This document shows positions 35,920 through 44,761 of a stretch of 64,000 nucleotides of DNA, in pieces (position 1 is the stretch's first letter; every line of letters begins with the position of its first letter). The notes beneath the pieces are model-generated. The model did no database searches and was not told the DNA's origin. It saw only the letters and a program-made list of their open reading frames with translations. Where the stretch lies: the NCBI RefSeq assembly GCF_030263935.1, contig NZ_CP127162.1, positions 2,427,501 through 2,491,500 of the forward strand, written 5' to 3'. The DNA is from Paenibacillus polygoni (lineage in GTDB: Bacteria > Bacillota > Bacilli > Paenibacillales > Paenibacillaceae). The position numbers and the translations under genes are program-made.

Positions 35920-36735
35920 TCAAGTTAACTTTTTTCTAAAATGCTCGCTGATGGTTTCAATTACATATACGGTGGCGATCAGCGACAAAATAATCATTCC
36001 GACTCTAGAATAATCTCGCCAGCCGATGTTCTCATGGATCAGCAGGCCAATTCCTCCAGCACCCACGTATCCGAGAATAGCCGCATATCGTACATTTCCC
36101 TCAAAACAAAATAAAGAAGTAGATAGATAACGAGAGAGTACCTGCGGAAATATCGCATATCGAAAAGCCTCCACACGGTTCATCCCAATCGATTCCATCG
36201 CTTCAAAAGCTCCCATATCGATGTTTTCGATCTGTTCATATACTAATTTACCGACATAGGAGAGCGTAAAGAGCATAATGGCCACCAGTCCTGCCATCGG
36301 ACCTAAGCCGAACACATAGGTAGCGATCAGTGCCGTTACCAGCGTAGGGAGTGTTCTGAGCAGGCTGAGTATGATTTTACATACAGCTACGACGGATTTA
36401 TTACGGATGACGTTAGAAGAAGCCATCATGGCGAAGGGAAGAGCCAGAGCAGCGCCAATAATAGATCCTAAGAATGACATTTGCAAGGTTGAAAACATTG
36501 CATCCAAAAGGTGAGGGAAGTAACTCCATTTAGGAGGAACCATCTCGCCTATAATCATAAAAAACTCATCTATCCGGTCAAAGAGCATTAAAATATTGAA
36601 ATCAGTCAGTTCGGTAGATGTCACTGTTAGGGCGGCAAGGATCAAGATTATGAAGGGGAGCCGAGATCTTTTTTTCATGATGATTTTCCCGTTCGACAGA
36701 ACCAGTTTTTTTGGAGGGAAGAGTTTATCATACAT
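35920..36735 (-). CDS. phnE: Phosphonate ABC transporter permease PhnE (first copy)
   Basis: The 271-residue permease has the same layout as its neighbour, with the coupling loop MESIGMNRVEAFRYAIFPQ and the motif YAAILGYVGAGGIGLLI. Its start overlaps the last eight bases of phnC, which suggests translational coupling. The two PhnE copies have diverged considerably but keep the GAGGIG signature. Confidence 0.92.
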   Translation of the reverse strand: MYDKLFPPKKLVLSNGKIIMKKRSRLPFIILILAALTVTSTELTDFNILMLFDRIDEFFMIIGEMVPPKWSYFPHLLDAMFSTLQMSFLGSIIGAALALPFAMMASSNVIRNKSVVAVCKIILSLLRTLPTLVTALIATYVFGLGPMAGLVAIMLFTLSYVGKLVYEQIENIDMGAFEAMESIGMNRVEAFRYAIFPQVLSRYLSTSLFCFEGNVRYAAILGYVGAGGIGLLIHENIGWRDYSRVGMIILSLIATVYVIETISEHFRKKLT

Positions 36736-37528
36736 GTCCTGAAACCACCTCTAACGTAGATGCAACTTCTTCGTTATTCTCTTCAGAATCAGAGACATTT
36801 CCATAAATGTTGTTCAGAACTCGCTTTGACACCTCAGCAGGCGCACCATCAAATACAATTTCTCCTGCACGAACCCCGATAATACGGTTTGCATACTCCA
36901 AAGCGACCTCTACATGATGGATGTTCATAATCACGGAGATCTTCATGGTTTGATTAATTCTCTTGAAATCTTCCATCACGATTTTTGAAGTTACTGGGTC
37001 AAGAGAAGCGATCGGTTCATCCGCAAGGATGATATCTGGATTCTGAGCGAGTGTACGGGCAAGGGCGACCCGCTGCTGTTGTCCGCCGGATAGCTGGTCT
37101 ACACGGATATAAGCCTTATCCAAAATCCCAACTTTATCTAAAGCCTCTAATGCCAGGAGCTTTTGTTCTTTCGTAAAAATGCCGGTCAGCTTACGCCATA
37201 GGGATAGATCCGGTACGAAGGAGACGAGTACGTTATTTATCACACTTATTCGATTGACAAGATTAAAAGATTGAAAAATCATCCCAATTCTTCTTCGAAA
37301 ACGGCGAATTTGTTTGCCGCGTAACTTCGATACATCTACATGGTCTACTAGTAACTGCCCATCGGTTATGTCGTGCATCCGATTAATACATCTGATCAGT
37401 GTCGACTTGCCGGCGCCGGATAAACCAATGACGGCTACAAATTCTCCTTGTTCAATCTTTAGATTTATGTTGCTTAGAGCCGTTGTGCCGTTTGGGTATG
37501 TCTTTTGAACATTCTTAAATTCGATCAT
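36728..37528 (-). CDS. phnC: Phosphonate ABC transporter ATP-binding protein
   Basis: The 266-residue ATPase has Walker A GLSGAGKST, the Q-loop IFQSFNLVNR, signature LSGGQQQRVALARTLAQ, Walker B IILADEP and switch His in NIHHVEVA. It energises the two PhnE permeases for phosphonate uptake. It is the second gene of the operon, 114 bases after phnD. The start is ATG with TTGGAG upstream. Confidence 0.95.
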   Translation of the reverse strand: MIEFKNVQKTYPNGTTALSNINLKIEQGEFVAVIGLSGAGKSTLIRCINRMHDITDGQLLVDHVDVSKLRGKQIRRFRRRIGMIFQSFNLVNRISVINNVLVSFVPDLSLWRKLTGIFTKEQKLLALEALDKVGILDKAYIRVDQLSGGQQQRVALARTLAQNPDIILADEPIASLDPVTSKIVMEDFKRINQTMKISVIMNIHHVEVALEYANRIIGVRAGEIVFDGAPAEVSKRVLNNIYGNVSDSEENNEEVASTLEVVSGHV

Positions 37529-37642
37529 GGAAAAACTCCAATCTTATAGTCTTCAGCTGCCAAGCAGAAAAGGAGAACATCTTAAAAATCACGATGCTCT
37601 CGCTTTTTTAGCTACTTACCTACCTAGAAGATTTATAATCTA

Positions 37643-38749
37643 CTATTTTTTCATTTCTCTAATCACTTCTTGCGCTTTTCTTTCTGCATCATAGTCTGAT
37701 GATTGTGCTGCTTGGTAACCTTCATGGCTGTAGACCGCAATTACTTTTTTACCTTCTTCCGTTTGTGCGATGGAGATAAAAGCATTTTGAAGAGCTTTTT
37801 TGAAATCATCGGTTATGATAGGGCTGTTTTTACTAACGCTGATCGTGTCATTGTATATTCCATCCGTTACGGCGATTACATTGGTTTCATCCCAAATCGA
37901 GCCAGGGCGACTAAATTCATTTGTCCATTGTTCGCTGTAGTCACGTCTTGCATCTGCGAAGGCGACAATAACATCGACTTGTTCAGCTGCTAGACGGGCA
38001 AAGGAGCTGCCGTATGAGTCCGATGTAACCACGTGTGCTAGATCGGTAATGCTTTTATTAAAGTTTTCTTGAAGCCATAGCGTAGGGTAAATATATCCAG
38101 CAGAAGAGGAGGTAGACATCACGGCCCAATTCGCATCGTTTATATCTTCCCATGTCAGACTTTTGCCTTTGTTAACTTTCTCAGCTAATGCCTGTCCTTT
38201 AGCGGAAGGACCTGCGATGAATAGGGAGCGATAATACGTTGCCTGGTCAGTTGTCGGTTCCGTTGGCTTGTTATCGTTCCAGTCTTTAGGTGATTCCGAA
38301 TCGTTAGATAATCCTGCTCGTGTTGCCGTTAAAATAACGTCAGCTCCGTCATCGTATAGAGCATAAGTTCCTCCGGGTACAAATCCGATATCTGTCGTGC
38401 CTGCGGTCAAAGCTTCACCTACAGCTTCATATGTAGTGCCTACATCAATGCTGATTTCTCCAACATTAAAACCTTCCGCTGCTAGTTGTGTTTTTAGTAA
38501 GTCTTTTAGCGGATCCGTTGCTGTAATAATATCCTCTGGATCTTTGGATGGAACAAAGCTAATTCGGAGCTTCTCAATCTCCTTTGATTCAGCACCTTTG
38601 TCACTCGATGTTTCATTGTTATCCGCATCTGACGAAGAAGAGGATAGGGTAGATGTGTTTTGCGGTGAACTGCTGCCACTATTTCCACAACCTGCGATCA
38701 GCGCCATGACTAAAGTGAATAACGTGAAAAGCATGATTCTTTTTTTCAA
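37643..38749 (-). CDS. phnD: Phosphonate ABC transporter substrate-binding lipoprotein
   Basis: I chose the TTG at 38749 because GGGGG lies seven to eight bases upstream and it gives a normal lipoprotein signal (LVMALIAGCGNSG); an in-frame ATG at 38782 would add 11 residues before it. The product is 368 residues. A Ser/Thr-rich linker is followed by the PhnD-type binding domain (IDVGTTYEAVGEALTAGTTD, GFVPGGTYALYDDGADVIL, SSSAGYIYPTLWL, AEQVDVIVAFADARRDY). It delivers phosphonate, or possibly phosphite, to PhnC/PhnE. It is first in the operon, behind an inverted repeat that overlaps a possible promoter. Confidence 0.92.
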   Translation of the reverse strand: MKKRIMLFTLFTLVMALIAGCGNSGSSSPQNTSTLSSSSSDADNNETSSDKGAESKEIEKLRISFVPSKDPEDIITATDPLKDLLKTQLAAEGFNVGEISIDVGTTYEAVGEALTAGTTDIGFVPGGTYALYDDGADVILTATRAGLSNDSESPKDWNDNKPTEPTTDQATYYRSLFIAGPSAKGQALAEKVNKGKSLTWEDINDANWAVMSTSSSAGYIYPTLWLQENFNKSITDLAHVVTSDSYGSSFARLAAEQVDVIVAFADARRDYSEQWTNEFSRPGSIWDETNVIAVTDGIYNDTISVSKNSPIITDDFKKALQNAFISIAQTEEGKKVIAVYSHEGYQAAQSSDYDAERKAQEVIREMKK

Positions 38750-38857
38750 TTCATTACCCCCGATTATATTTGTAATTTTCAAAAGCGGACGGAAGACGCT
38801 CGCTATTGAAAGACAAACTCATTGTATAATCTTTTTGTTCGCGATTTATAAAGCTTG

Positions 38858-38904
38858 TGTCAAACCAATGATAAAATTTCTAGTCATATCATTGGTTTTG
38901 TCAA
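38858..38904 (-). promoter_or_regulatory. Promoter with 12-bp inverted repeat upstream of phnD
   Basis: AAACCAATGATA (38862-38873) and TATCATTGGTTT (38887-38898) form perfect arms 13 bases apart. On the minus strand TTGACA occurs just outside each arm (38899-38904 and 38858-38863). The upstream one has a possible -10 (TAGAAA) after 16 bases, which lies between the arms. The arrangement fits a repressor operator. Confidence 0.5.
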
Positions 38905-39582
38905 ATAGGATGGATTATGATGTTTTTTAACATGTAGTTAATAAGTCCACGTGATTGAATTGGAGATTTGGTGGGATCATGTTGCGGTTTTTTTAGATTT
39001 TTTTGAGGAGGGTATTGTGATAGGTCATAAAAGAACATGCAGAAGATCCAGTGAATATAAAATTGAAAATAATGGTAATATAATTAATGAGGTGAGTAGA
39101 TCAGAGAATATATAGTGGGAGTTATAAGAAAAGTATTACTATTAGTTACTAAAGTGATGAAAATCGGGTTAGATAAGGAAATCAAAGTAATGTATTTAAT
39201 GAGATGAGTGAGTGAAGATTCATTGTCGGAGTTTTTAATGACCACATTTAGATGATGTATTAATTTTCAATTGAATAATAATATTAGGTTAAGAACATTA
39301 TGGAAATTTATTAATTAATGATTATGACTTTGATTGTATGAGTTGTGATCGACCCGTTTAGAATTTTGAAAACTTATGGAAAGTAAAGAGCAACAAAAAA
39401 GCTGCAAATGAACAAAGAAAGAAGTAAAGACTAACCACAAACAACATAAGTTTGATTAATAAGAAGGTCCATAAGCTTTTTCACTTATACATTTTCACAA
39501 AACCCGTATTTTGTACATATGTACACTAACATGTAAATCCTAACTCTTGTTTACAAACGATCATATTTAGTTCGTATTCCCC
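38905..39582. other. AT-rich intergenic region without a gene
   Basis: Frequent stops in all frames rule out a gene. The only clear element is the perfect 14-base palindrome TGTACATATGTACA at 39512-39525. Its core resembles the palindromes near 32.0-32.2 kb, but the flanks differ. Confidence 0.5.
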
Positions 39583-39618
39583 ACAAAAAAACGGTCGCAA
39601 TCAGCCGCGGCCGTTTAT
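39583..39618 (-). terminator. Terminator after the interrupted methyltransferase
   Basis: On the minus strand AAACGG and CCGTTT arms enclose a GC-rich loop and are followed by T7, just past the TGA at 39626. Confidence 0.8.
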
Positions 39619-39625
39619 TGAGATT

Positions 39626-40294
39626 TCACTTATAATTTATATAATTGTATATATTTCCGCGTTCGAGTGTTTTCAATCTAACCTCACCATATTTTTTCCA
39701 ATGGTAAGGACTATGGAAATGGTCAAAGTGAACGCCGCCATTCTCTATAATGCTAACAAGCTCAAAGCCGTGGAAATTAATTTCATCTTGTATTTTCATT
39801 AAGGCAACATCATAGGTATCTGTGATGTTTTTGCCTTTATCGGACTTTATTAATTGACCTTCTGGGCTTTTCCGAATACGAATCTCACCAAAGGCTAGGA
39901 AAGATTATATTCCACCCTTTTTCAATAGACGTTTAATTACCGGATAAACTTCTATTCTCGGATTCGTATGTATCATATCATAGATCATAAGAAAATCGAC
40001 GCTACTATCTGGAATGTGATTTAATTCAAGATGATTTGCACAAACAATTTCAACATTCGTTATACCAGCATCCATGAGACGATTATAAGTGGTTTTGTTT
40101 ATTTTCTTGTCATGATCTACTGCTATTACTTTCCCCTCGCTACCAACAGTAATTGCAGCAGGAATAGTGTAATGAGCTAAGCCACAACCCAGATCCATGG
40201 CAATCATGCCTTTTCCAAGTCCACATTTTTGCAATGTCTGTACGGCCTCGGTCTTCTCCCATATGCACACCTCTTCGTAAGCGCTTACCATCAC
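39626..40294 (-). pseudogene. SAM-dependent methyltransferase interrupted by an in-frame stop
   Basis: The first 129 codons encode a methyltransferase core (MIAMDLGCGLAHYTIPAA, then VEIVCANHLELNHIP, FLMIYDMIH) and end KKGGI followed by TAA at 39905-39907. Without a frame change, translation would resume as SFLAFGEIRIRKSPEGQ and continue for about 92 codons to TGA at 39626-39628, with protein-like composition. A single change (for example TTA to TAA) would explain this. The GTG start overlaps the stop of the upstream AraC/GyrI gene, so the two were translationally coupled. Read-through or a sequencing error is the alternative. Confidence 0.75.
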
Positions 40295-41628
40295 CTTTTC
40301 TCTACCCTTTCATAGAAATGAATGTTAGTGTAAAAGTCCACTTTACCGTTCTCGATCAAAAACTCTTCATAACATCCGCCATCCGGTTTGTATTCGGAAT
40401 GCTGCTCCAACCAGCGCACAAACGAAGCCCAATCTTTCTCAAGAAAATGGTGTGCTCCGAGAGCTACTGCATATGTTCCGCCAGCGTATGCTTTTAATTT
40501 TACTTTATCAGAATTGATTAACACTGCTTTTTCTTCCGTGAGTTTGTAAAATATTTCACAGAATGATTCGTGATCGTCTGTTTCACCATACTTTACACCC
40601 AATTTGAAGGATGAATCGTTTGCGAAACCATTCTTCTCTACCCAATTGATCATTACATCAAACGCTTCGTATTTCAGTTTAACCAAATCGTTACCGAGTG
40701 CTCGATAATACATAGCCTCAAAGGATGGCACGTTTTCGATCCTGTTCTCGGATGGCGGTCTGATAGGTACATAAATATCCATCTCCGGCACTGTCAAAGA
40801 ACAACGTTTATCGTAGTATTCGATTACAGAAAAAGGTGAATCTCGCAGATGTGCGGTTCGATAAACGTTGTTGGCGAACCATTCTCCATAGACATAATCC
40901 AAGGTTTGGCCTAAAGTTTCAGCAGGCGGACCAATATGAGTAGCTTTGGCATAAGTGAGAGCAGGTACTTCTCTCCCGACCGCCCCTGTAGGAACATTCT
41001 CAAGGTTCTCCACTTCGAAGCCAACGAAATAACTTAGCTTTCCATCTTGATCAAATATAGCCAAAGCGTATTCTGCATCCTCCTCCGGCTTCACTCGGTT
41101 GGTAATATTTCTAAATAAATCCTGATAATTTTGAAAATATTGTTCCCAAACCTGCGCGATGGTCGCTCCTCCATCTCTATGACCGATCTGTCTCTCAACC
41201 CCGAGAAAGCACATAGAAGGCCTCTCTACAATTTGCACATCCACCATCTCATGCCCTCTCTCACTTTCTTTATGCACCACCACTTTTTTCATTTCGTGCA
41301 ATGTGTATCCTCTCTTCCTGTAGCTCTCAGGCGAAATGCCATAGACACGTTTGAATGCGCGACTAAAAACATCATGCGATTCGAATCCAAACTGGAAAGC
41401 GATGTCGACGATCTTCTCCTTGCATGTGATCATCCGTTTCGCTGCATTATGGAGCTTCCGTCTAAGAACGTAATTCATGGGCGTGTAGCCTGTGTGAAGG
41501 GTGAAAAGCTTAAAAAAATGGGATTTCGACAAAAAGCCGATTTCCGCAAGGGTATCACTGTCTAAACATGCCTCCACATTGTCCTCAATATATTCCAGTA
41601 CGGTTTGTATTGTTGAGTATTTTTCCAA
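40291..41628 (-). CDS. AraC-family regulator with two GyrI-like effector domains
   Basis: The 445-residue protein has an N-terminal AraC-type DNA-binding domain (residues about 5-105: LDSDTLAEIGFLSKSHFFKL and IVDIAFQFGFESHDVFSRAF). It is followed by two copies of a GyrI/SOUL-like small-molecule binding domain, about 125-285 (VDVQIVERPSMCFLGVERQ ... MDIYVPI) and 290-445 (NVPSFEAMYYRALG ... VDFYTNIHF). MarA/Rob-like multidrug sensors of the BmrR/Rob type usually have one such domain. The TTG start has AGGAGGTGAG upstream. It is coupled to the downstream interrupted methyltransferase. Confidence 0.85.
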   Translation of the reverse strand: MEKYSTIQTVLEYIEDNVEACLDSDTLAEIGFLSKSHFFKLFTLHTGYTPMNYVLRRKLHNAAKRMITCKEKIVDIAFQFGFESHDVFSRAFKRVYGISPESYRKRGYTLHEMKKVVVHKESERGHEMVDVQIVERPSMCFLGVERQIGHRDGGATIAQVWEQYFQNYQDLFRNITNRVKPEEDAEYALAIFDQDGKLSYFVGFEVENLENVPTGAVGREVPALTYAKATHIGPPAETLGQTLDYVYGEWFANNVYRTAHLRDSPFSVIEYYDKRCSLTVPEMDIYVPIRPPSENRIENVPSFEAMYYRALGNDLVKLKYEAFDVMINWVEKNGFANDSSFKLGVKYGETDDHESFCEIFYKLTEEKAVLINSDKVKLKAYAGGTYAVALGAHHFLEKDWASFVRWLEQHSEYKPDGGCYEEFLIENGKVDFYTNIHFYERVEKR

Positions 41629-41837
41629 TAGCTCTCACCTCCTGACTTCCATAATATCATTACCTAAAAATTTAACTCGACGATTATTCTTATCATGCTT
41701 ACATTTTACGGTCATCCCTTTATCGGGCAAATAAGCTTTTCATATATATCTTTTTGCTTACTTTCGGTCCAATAGTGAAACTCGATCTCTTTCTCCCCTT
41801 CCATGGCGCACCGTCAGAGAATGAATACCTCTCTCCT

Positions 41838-42086
41838 TTAAAGTGTTTCCCCCTTAACTTCATCACCATCTGGAGCTAACATATTTTCGACTTTCAGTTC
41901 CATTGCTACTTGGTCTGCAATCATCAAACCTAGACCCATCACACTTAAAAAGAACACAATAATCGATGTAGTCAAGATGACGTAATGTCGATTAAATGGA
42001 ATTGATGGTATAGGTATAAAAATTGCTGCCCAGCAGAATAGCATTAATAACATAGACCATATGTTTAGTTTTGCTCCTATTTTCAT
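41838..42086 (-). CDS. Small two-helix membrane protein
   Basis: The 82-residue product has two hydrophobic helices (IWSMLLMLFCWAAIFIPIP and YVILTTSIIVFFLSVMGLGL) and an acidic C-terminal tail. AAGGAGG stands seven bases before the ATG. The gene is followed 47 bases upstream on the map by a coiled-coil gene in the same direction. Family and role are unknown. Confidence 0.7.
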   Translation of the reverse strand: MKIGAKLNIWSMLLMLFCWAAIFIPIPSIPFNRHYVILTTSIIVFFLSVMGLGLMIADQVAMELKVENMLAPDGDEVKGETL

Positions 42087-42133
42087 AAATCCTCCTTAAA
42101 CCTTGGGACTATCTAAACAACTAACGTTTTCCC

Positions 42134-42340
42134 TTAATCCAAATTTTCTTGATCTTCGAATTCTTCCAAAATTGCGTCAAGTTGATCTTCAATTGCGTCA
42201 AGTCGATCTTCCACGCCATCAAGCCTATCTATAATACCTTCAAAGCGTTCGTCATCTTCCACCTTATTAAGCACTTCTTTTTTTACAGCTTGAACCTCAT
42301 TCAACACTTGATTCAACAGTTCGACCATTTGCTCAGTCAT
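42134..42340 (-). CDS. Small coiled-coil protein
   Basis: The 68-residue acidic product is nearly all heptad-like: MVELLNQVLNEVQAVKKEV, then RLDGVEDRLDAIEDQLDAIL. It has no membrane helix. AAGGAGG lies about nine bases before the ATG, so it is probably translated. Such short coiled-coil proteins are common in Bacilli and have no assigned role. It lies just upstream of the two-helix membrane protein gene and may be cotranscribed with it. Confidence 0.7.
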   Translation of the reverse strand: MTEQMVELLNQVLNEVQAVKKEVLNKVEDDERFEGIIDRLDGVEDRLDAIEDQLDAILEEFEDQENLD

Positions 42341-42688
42341 CTAACAATTTCCTCCTTAGTAGAGTTATTAGGTTAATGTTTCGTCGCATTTATTTGAAAA
42401 TCCTTCCAGTTGCTTAACGAAGCAATGTTAGCCTACAATTCTATTTTGCAGTCTGACTTTATTTACCTTGAACTTCATACTTTTTACCATTGCTTATGAA
42501 TGTTTTTATTGCATCAAATATATTTTTCAAACTGTTGCTCTAGCCAAGTTTTCTGTTATGAAGCAACATGAGCTCTTTTCTTAGTTATTTTCATTTTCTT
42601 ATCTACTAATATTAATCCTTTTTGTGAATATGCTCTTTCTCTTTCACCCAAAAATTCATCATCCCCCTTATTAGTACGTAATGACCTA
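42341..42688. other. Intergenic region, no feature seen
   Basis: These 348 bases contain no credible reading frame, promoter or structured repeat that I can support. Confidence 0.5.
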
Positions 42689-42714
42689 TTCAACTAATCT
42701 GCCGGTTAGTTGAA
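42689..42714. repeat. Hairpin adjacent to the terminator
   Basis: TTCAACTAA (42689-42697) and TTAGTTGAA (42706-42714) are perfect 9-base arms with an 8-base loop. The element ends one base before the next hairpin, so two stem-loops stand back to back. Confidence 0.7.
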
Positions 42715-42715
42715 C

Positions 42716-42751
42716 AAAAACAGCAGATCCCTAAGTGGATCTGCTGTTTTT
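42716..42751. terminator. Bidirectional terminator after the stalk-domain gene
   Basis: AAAAACAGCAGATCC and GGATCTGCTGTTTTT are perfect 15-base arms around CTAAGT. It serves the minus-strand stalk gene that ends at 42821. Confidence 0.95.
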
Positions 42752-42820
42752 AAAATCTTCTGTTAAGTTATCATCAACGACATATAAATTCATTTGGTCA
42801 GAATCCTGCTCTTGTCCGTA

Positions 42821-43606
42821 CTATGGCACAATAATTTGCCTGCCCACGTTCACATCGTCTACCTTCCATTGGTTATCAACAAATTTATAAAATACATAAC
42901 GATCAACGAGTTCTAGGTTGATAGGACCGCTTTCAAAGTAAGCAGATTGGTGCATTCTCGCTAATGTAGTACTGCTGTAAGTAATATCCGCCATTTTTGT
43001 TAGTATAGCGTTATTTTCAATGCCATTACTGTGAATAATCTTGTTTATAAATGAGTCCGTAAAATAAGGTCTGAAATGTGTTCGGATTTGGGAATAGCTT
43101 GAGAGATCGGTGGCCTCATTAATTTTTTCATTAAGTACATTTATTCTTTCCTGACTCATTCTCCAAGATTTGAGCGGCTCTGTATAAATATAAACCTGCT
43201 CTTGACCGATCGTAATGGTTGCTTTTCGTTCTTGTTGAGACCACAGCGCTGTTCCCCCAAACGCTTCAGCAAAGGCACGAGCTGGTATATAGGTTGTTCC
43301 ACTATAAATTTTCGCTGGCACATCAAGGCTGAAAGCAGCGGTATTTAATAAAGCATCGCGAGAATTAATATGCAACAATAGCTCTCGTTTTCCACGAGTA
43401 ATCGTAATGCTTTTCTTTTCCTGGTTCCAGACCACTTCTGAATCGAATCTCTCTGAAACTGAACGTAATGGAATTAGCATTCTTCCATTTTCAATTTTTC
43501 CGTTGTCAACCATATTCGTAAAAGAATTGGCGAAGCTTATCGCTGGACTACCGATTATTAAAGTACACACTAAAGATAGAGTTAGTATGATTATTGTTTT
43601 TTTCAA
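42821..43606 (-). CDS. Secreted stalk-domain (copper-amine-oxidase-N) protein
   Basis: The 261-residue product has a signal peptide (residues 1-26, AISFA) and a copper-amine-oxidase-N domain (residues about 28-135: GRMLIPLRSVSERFDSEVVW, TYIPARAFAEAFGGTALWSQ). A C-terminal region of about 120 residues without a recognised fold follows. The name reflects the domain model; there is no reason to expect oxidase activity. Such stalk proteins are typical secreted proteins of Paenibacillus. The adjacent remnant at 43786-44375 carries a related domain. Confidence 0.8.
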   Translation of the reverse strand: MKKTIIILTLSLVCTLIIGSPAISFANSFTNMVDNGKIENGRMLIPLRSVSERFDSEVVWNQEKKSITITRGKRELLLHINSRDALLNTAAFSLDVPAKIYSGTTYIPARAFAEAFGGTALWSQQERKATITIGQEQVYIYTEPLKSWRMSQERINVLNEKINEATDLSSYSQIRTHFRPYFTDSFINKIIHSNGIENNAILTKMADITYSSTTLARMHQSAYFESGPINLELVDRYVFYKFVDNQWKVDDVNVGRQIIVP

Positions 43607-43785
43607 AGATGCTTCCTCCCGTTATTTCATTAAATTCCTTAGATTATTTGAAACAATCATATATCCTTATATGAATTAATTAATCCCAGCGATAAATCAA
43701 ATCCCTTCATACTTTAACCAAAGTAAAGTCTACAACTAAACCTCCAGCATTTTATGCCGAAGGGATCAAGCAGAAATTGAATAAG

Positions 43786-44375
43786 TTATTTTTGTTCAAA
43801 TATGATAACCGTTTTGGGATTTGCCATGTATTCTACGGGGGATCCTAACAACTCAGACACTAAGCGTACGGGTATAAACGAACTGCTTTTCTTCAACAGT
43901 AATGTTGCATCAAATGAAACGGTTTCTCCATTTACGGTTGCTTTCTTCTCATTCACTATCCAGCAGATCGTCGTGTTGTCTTTGCTGATCGTTACCTCTT
44001 TTTTGCTTTGGTTCCACCCTACCTTCGAACCCAATCGCTCTGAGACAAATCGAATCGGGACATATGTTCTGCTCGATGCTATAAACGGGGCTTCGCTTAG
44101 CACAAAGGATCTCTCCCCTACATAAGCAGTTCTACTCCCGATCACTAATCGCTGGGCTTCCAGTTTCGTCTTGAAAGATCAAGTAAGGTTAATGATTGCA
44201 TATCTTTCTGCGTAACGGCGGCAGTCTCGTTCTTTTCTAAAATCTGCTTTATTGCTTGTTCCAATTGCTCGTCCTGAAAACTTATGTCCAGTGAAGCCTG
44301 CTCCATATATGCCCTTCCTGGTAAGCTGACCAAGATCACCAGAACTAATACTAGGCTTGATAAAACCTTATTCAT
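43786..44375 (-). pseudogene. Collapsed LRR/stalk-domain gene
   Basis: The 5' part (44375 to 44145) encodes a signal peptide, a segment LEQAIKQILEKNETAAVT and the beginning of a leucine-rich repeat (MQSLTLLDLS), then stops. A different frame, open from about 44165 to 43786, encodes the end of a copper-amine-oxidase-N domain (TYVPIRFVSERLGSKVGWNQ, SSFIPVRLVSELLGSPV). Together they look like one secreted protein whose middle was deleted with a frameshift. Separate expression from the GTG at 44145 is possible but would lack a secretion signal. Confidence 0.65.
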
Positions 44376-44618
44376 TACGTTCCTATCTCCCCTCTTCTAC
44401 TGATGTCTAATGATAGTGACGTTAATTATTCATAAAAGTTGCTCGCCAATTTTTTCTGTAATGCCCATAAGACGATAGTATAGGACACTGAAGATTGATT
44501 TGTGGTTTGTTATAAAATTTGGCCAAAGATTAATAGATGTCTCTAGCCTCTTCATCTTTCCCTTCTTCTATTAATTTTTTACTGGTAATCTTGACAAGCT
44601 ATTAGCTGGTATATGGCT

Positions 44619-44638
44619 CGGTACAAGAACTTGTACCG
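44619..44638. repeat. 20-bp palindrome downstream of rsiV
   Basis: CGGTACAAGAACTTGTACCG has perfect 9-base arms and a 2-base centre. It may be an operator or a hairpin. No neighbouring promoter is convincing. Apart from this and the two terminators, 44376-44761 holds nothing I can support. Confidence 0.6.
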
Positions 44639-44646
44639 ATAAAACT

Positions 44647-44671
44647 AAAAAGCCGCTAAAATGGCGACTTT
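44647..44671 (-). terminator. Secondary terminator downstream of rsiV
   Basis: On the minus strand AGTCGC and GCGGCT pair with a wobble and are followed by T5. A similar hairpin is found at 61636-61664. Confidence 0.6.
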
Positions 44672-44702
44672 CAATGGGACCATATTCTTGTCCCTCGGCA
44701 AA

Positions 44703-44742
44703 AAAAGCACAAAGATGAATGAATATCATCTTTGTGCTTTTC
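44703..44742. terminator. Terminator of the sigV-rsiV operon
   Basis: AAAAGCACAAAGATG and CATCTTTGTGCTTTT are 15-base arms. The element lies 20 bases past the rsiV stop codon and has a T-run on the minus strand. Confidence 0.93.
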
Positions 44743-44761
44743 ATATAGTCCATCCTATTCC

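Noticed and set aside
38397..38930. 177-codon plus-strand frame
   Set aside because: It is antisense to phnD and its promoter; Ser-rich composition comes from the phnD linker.
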